From: Gordonia sputi NBRC 100414
GTDB lineage: Bacteria > Actinomycetota > Actinomycetes > Mycobacteriales > Mycobacteriaceae
Direction: 5' to 3'
Assembly (NCBI RefSeq): GCF_000248055.1
Contig: NZ_BAFC01000075.1
Location: 31,980 to 95,979, forward strand
DNA length: 64,000 nucleotides
Of the stretch, positions 62,744 to 64,000 are shown piece by piece. Made by a program: the position numbers and the translations under genes. The notes under the pieces are model-generated. The model searched no databases. It was not told the DNA's origin and saw only the letters and a list, made by a program, of their open reading frames with translations. How positions within the stretch are numbered: the first letter of the stretch is position 1; every line of letters begins with the position of its first letter.

Positions 62744-63897
62744 GCTTCGTCGAAACGGCTGAACGGGCCGATCTGCGTGCATCGGTGGCCGCGCTGGCCA
62801 CCAAGTACGGGCAGGACTACTTCCGCGAATGCGCCCGTGAGGGTCGCAAGACCGACGAATTGTGGTCGGAGGCGGGCAAACTGGGCTTCATCGGGGTGAA
62901 TCTTCCCGAGGAGTACGGCGGTGGCGGCGCAGGAATGTACGAGTTGTCGATCGTGATGGAGGAGATCGCGGCGGCGGGCACCGGCCTGCTGATGCTCGTT
63001 GTCTCGCCGGCCATCTGCGGCAACATCATTGCGCGCTTCGGCACCGACGAGCAGCGCGACCGGTGGCTGCCAGGGCTTGCGGACGGATCGATCACCATGG
63101 CCTTCGGTATCACCGAACCCGACGCCGGATCGAATTCGCATCAGATCACCACCACGGCATCGCGCGACGGATCGGACTGGGTCCTCAACGGGCGCAAGGT
63201 GTACATCTCCGGTGTCGATCAGGCCGATGCCGTTCTCATCGTGGGTCGGAGCGAGGATGCGAAGACCGGCAAGTTGCGGCCCGCGCTGTTCATCGTGCCC
63301 ACGGACGCACCGGGGTTCGAATACAAGATGATCGACATGGAATTGGTGAACCCGGAAAAGCAGTTCGGGCTCTACCTCGACGATGTGCGCCTGCCTGCTG
63401 ACGCACTCGTCGGCTCCCCGGACGCGGCACTGAGCCAACTCTTCGCCGGTCTGAATCCAGAACGCATCATGGCTGCGGCGTCGGCGGTGGGGATGGGTCG
63501 TTTCGCGCTGGGCAAAGCCGTCGACTACGTGAAGGAGCGCACGGTCTGGAAGACCCCGATCGGAGCGCACCAGGCCATCGCACATCCGCTGGCGCAGGGC
63601 AAGATCGAACTCGAGATGGCCAAGCTCATGATGCAGAAGGCCGCCACCCTCTACGACGCGGGAGACGACTGGGGCGCTGCCGAACCGGCGAACATGGCGA
63701 AGTATGCGGCCGCCGAGGCGTGCGTCAAGATCGTCGACCAAGCCGTTCAGTCCATGGGTGGCAACGGACTGACAACCGAATACGGTGTGGCGCCGCTGCT
63801 TTCGCTCGCTCGAATTGCGCGTGTGGCACCGGTCAGCCGCGAGATGGTGCTGAACTTCGTCGCGCAGACCAGTCTTGGACTGCCGAAGTCGTACTGA
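62740..63897 (+). CDS. fadE12: Acyl-CoA dehydrogenase, FadE12-like
   Basis: 385 residues, ATG 62740 overlapping the accA2 stop. N-terminal LGFIGVNLPEEYGGGGAGMYELSIVMEEIAAAG, FAD/substrate loop AFGITEPDAGSNSHQITTTA, RKVYISGVDQADAV, and the helix with likely catalytic Glu NPERIMAAASAVGMG. It ends with MGGNGLTTEYGVAPLLSLARI and lacks the usual RD-x-R...EGT tail, as do related mycobacterial enzymes. Symbol by synteny with Rv0972c. Likely introduces the double bond hydrated by the next enzyme. Confidence 0.88.
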   Translation: MSFVETAERADLRASVAALATKYGQDYFRECAREGRKTDELWSEAGKLGFIGVNLPEEYGGGGAGMYELSIVMEEIAAAGTGLLMLVVSPAICGNIIARFGTDEQRDRWLPGLADGSITMAFGITEPDAGSNSHQITTTASRDGSDWVLNGRKVYISGVDQADAVLIVGRSEDAKTGKLRPALFIVPTDAPGFEYKMIDMELVNPEKQFGLYLDDVRLPADALVGSPDAALSQLFAGLNPERIMAAASAVGMGRFALGKAVDYVKERTVWKTPIGAHQAIAHPLAQGKIELEMAKLMMQKAATLYDAGDDWGAAEPANMAKYAAAEACVKIVDQAVQSMGGNGLTTEYGVAPLLSLARIARVAPVSREMVLNFVAQTSLGLPKSY

Positions 63898-63991
63898 TTC
63901 GTCCCGGCACCGCCGTTTCCGATTCGCCATTCATCCCAGACCAACCACAGCAGACCAACTCTGACCGAGGACCACAGGAAGGCGCAGGTCG

Positions 63992-64000
63992 ATGACCACC
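63992..64000 (+). CDS. Start of next gene, probable enoyl-CoA hydratase (EchA7-like), truncated by window end
   Basis: ATG 63992 with AGGAAGG 15 bases ahead begins MTT and runs off the window. In the homologous M. tuberculosis operon the gene after fadE12 is echA7 (Rv0971c), an enoyl-CoA hydratase, so that is the expected product. Only three codons are visible; the identity is inference from gene order. Confidence 0.4.

Overview
This is a high-GC chromosomal window from a mycolic-acid-containing actinomycete (Mycobacteriales). Gordonia or a close relative fits best. The reasons are conserved gene blocks matching Mycobacterium tuberculosis (the cyp51 neighbourhood Rv0762c-Rv0771, the accA2/accD2 operon Rv0976c-Rv0971c, fprB and a fadD17-like gene), many actinobacterial families (DUF3558 lipoproteins, DUF3068, F420-dependent LLM oxidoreductases, TIGR03084), and a dispersed palindromic intergenic repeat of the kind common in Gordonia-type genomes. 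The genus call is inference. No rRNA, tRNA, phage, insertion sequence or CRISPR array was seen.

Layout. 1-6304: nitrogen operon (permease end, two DUF1989 proteins, carboxylase carboxyltransferase part, allophanate hydrolase), best read as guanidine rather than urea assimilation; the carboxylase lacks its biotin carboxylase and biotin-carrier parts. 6305-11871: envelope and secreted proteins, including an S4 RNA-binding domain joined in frame to a DUF3558 lipoprotein. 11857-18716: FAT-type thioesterase and fprB diverging across a KstR-type box, a glycosyltransferase/methyltransferase/toroid-enzyme trio, and an F420-type oxidoreductase behind a second KstR-type box. 19131-27781: catabolic genes (AhpD-like protein, TetR, SDR, FMO, hydrolase, thiolase-like protein, methyltransferase, quinone oxidoreductase, DUF2277). 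27796-41723: the cyp51 locus, with a leftward aldA-SDR-dehydrogenase-CMD-hydrolase-thioesterase-amidohydrolase series and a rightward tetR-cyp123-SDR-cyp51-ferredoxin-NTF2-hypothetical-SDR series.

41798-43696: DUF3068 envelope protein and a TetR gene with duplicated operators. 43717-48566: leftward four-gene operon led by a fadD17-like acyl-CoA ligase, with a third KstR-type box, ending in a kinase-like and an epimerase-like gene. 48655-53499: small secreted protein, a G-quadruplex candidate, a 163-bp non-coding tandem array, then carboxylic acid reductase. 53569-64000: frameshifted double-hotdog thioesterase, pentapeptide protein, and an acyl-CoA degradation operon (TIGR03084, AtuA-like, two acyl-CoA dehydrogenases, AccD2/AccA2) running off the right end into a probable enoyl-CoA hydratase.

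Taken together the window is mostly lipid and sterol catabolism: three exact matches to the KstR consensus TNNAACNNGTTNNA sit before three transcription units, near sterol P450s and their redox partners. The strongest candidates for new biology are the carboxylase without BC/BCCP, the S4-lipoprotein fusion, the KstR-box operon with a kinase, and the 163-bp array upstream of the carboxylic acid reductase.
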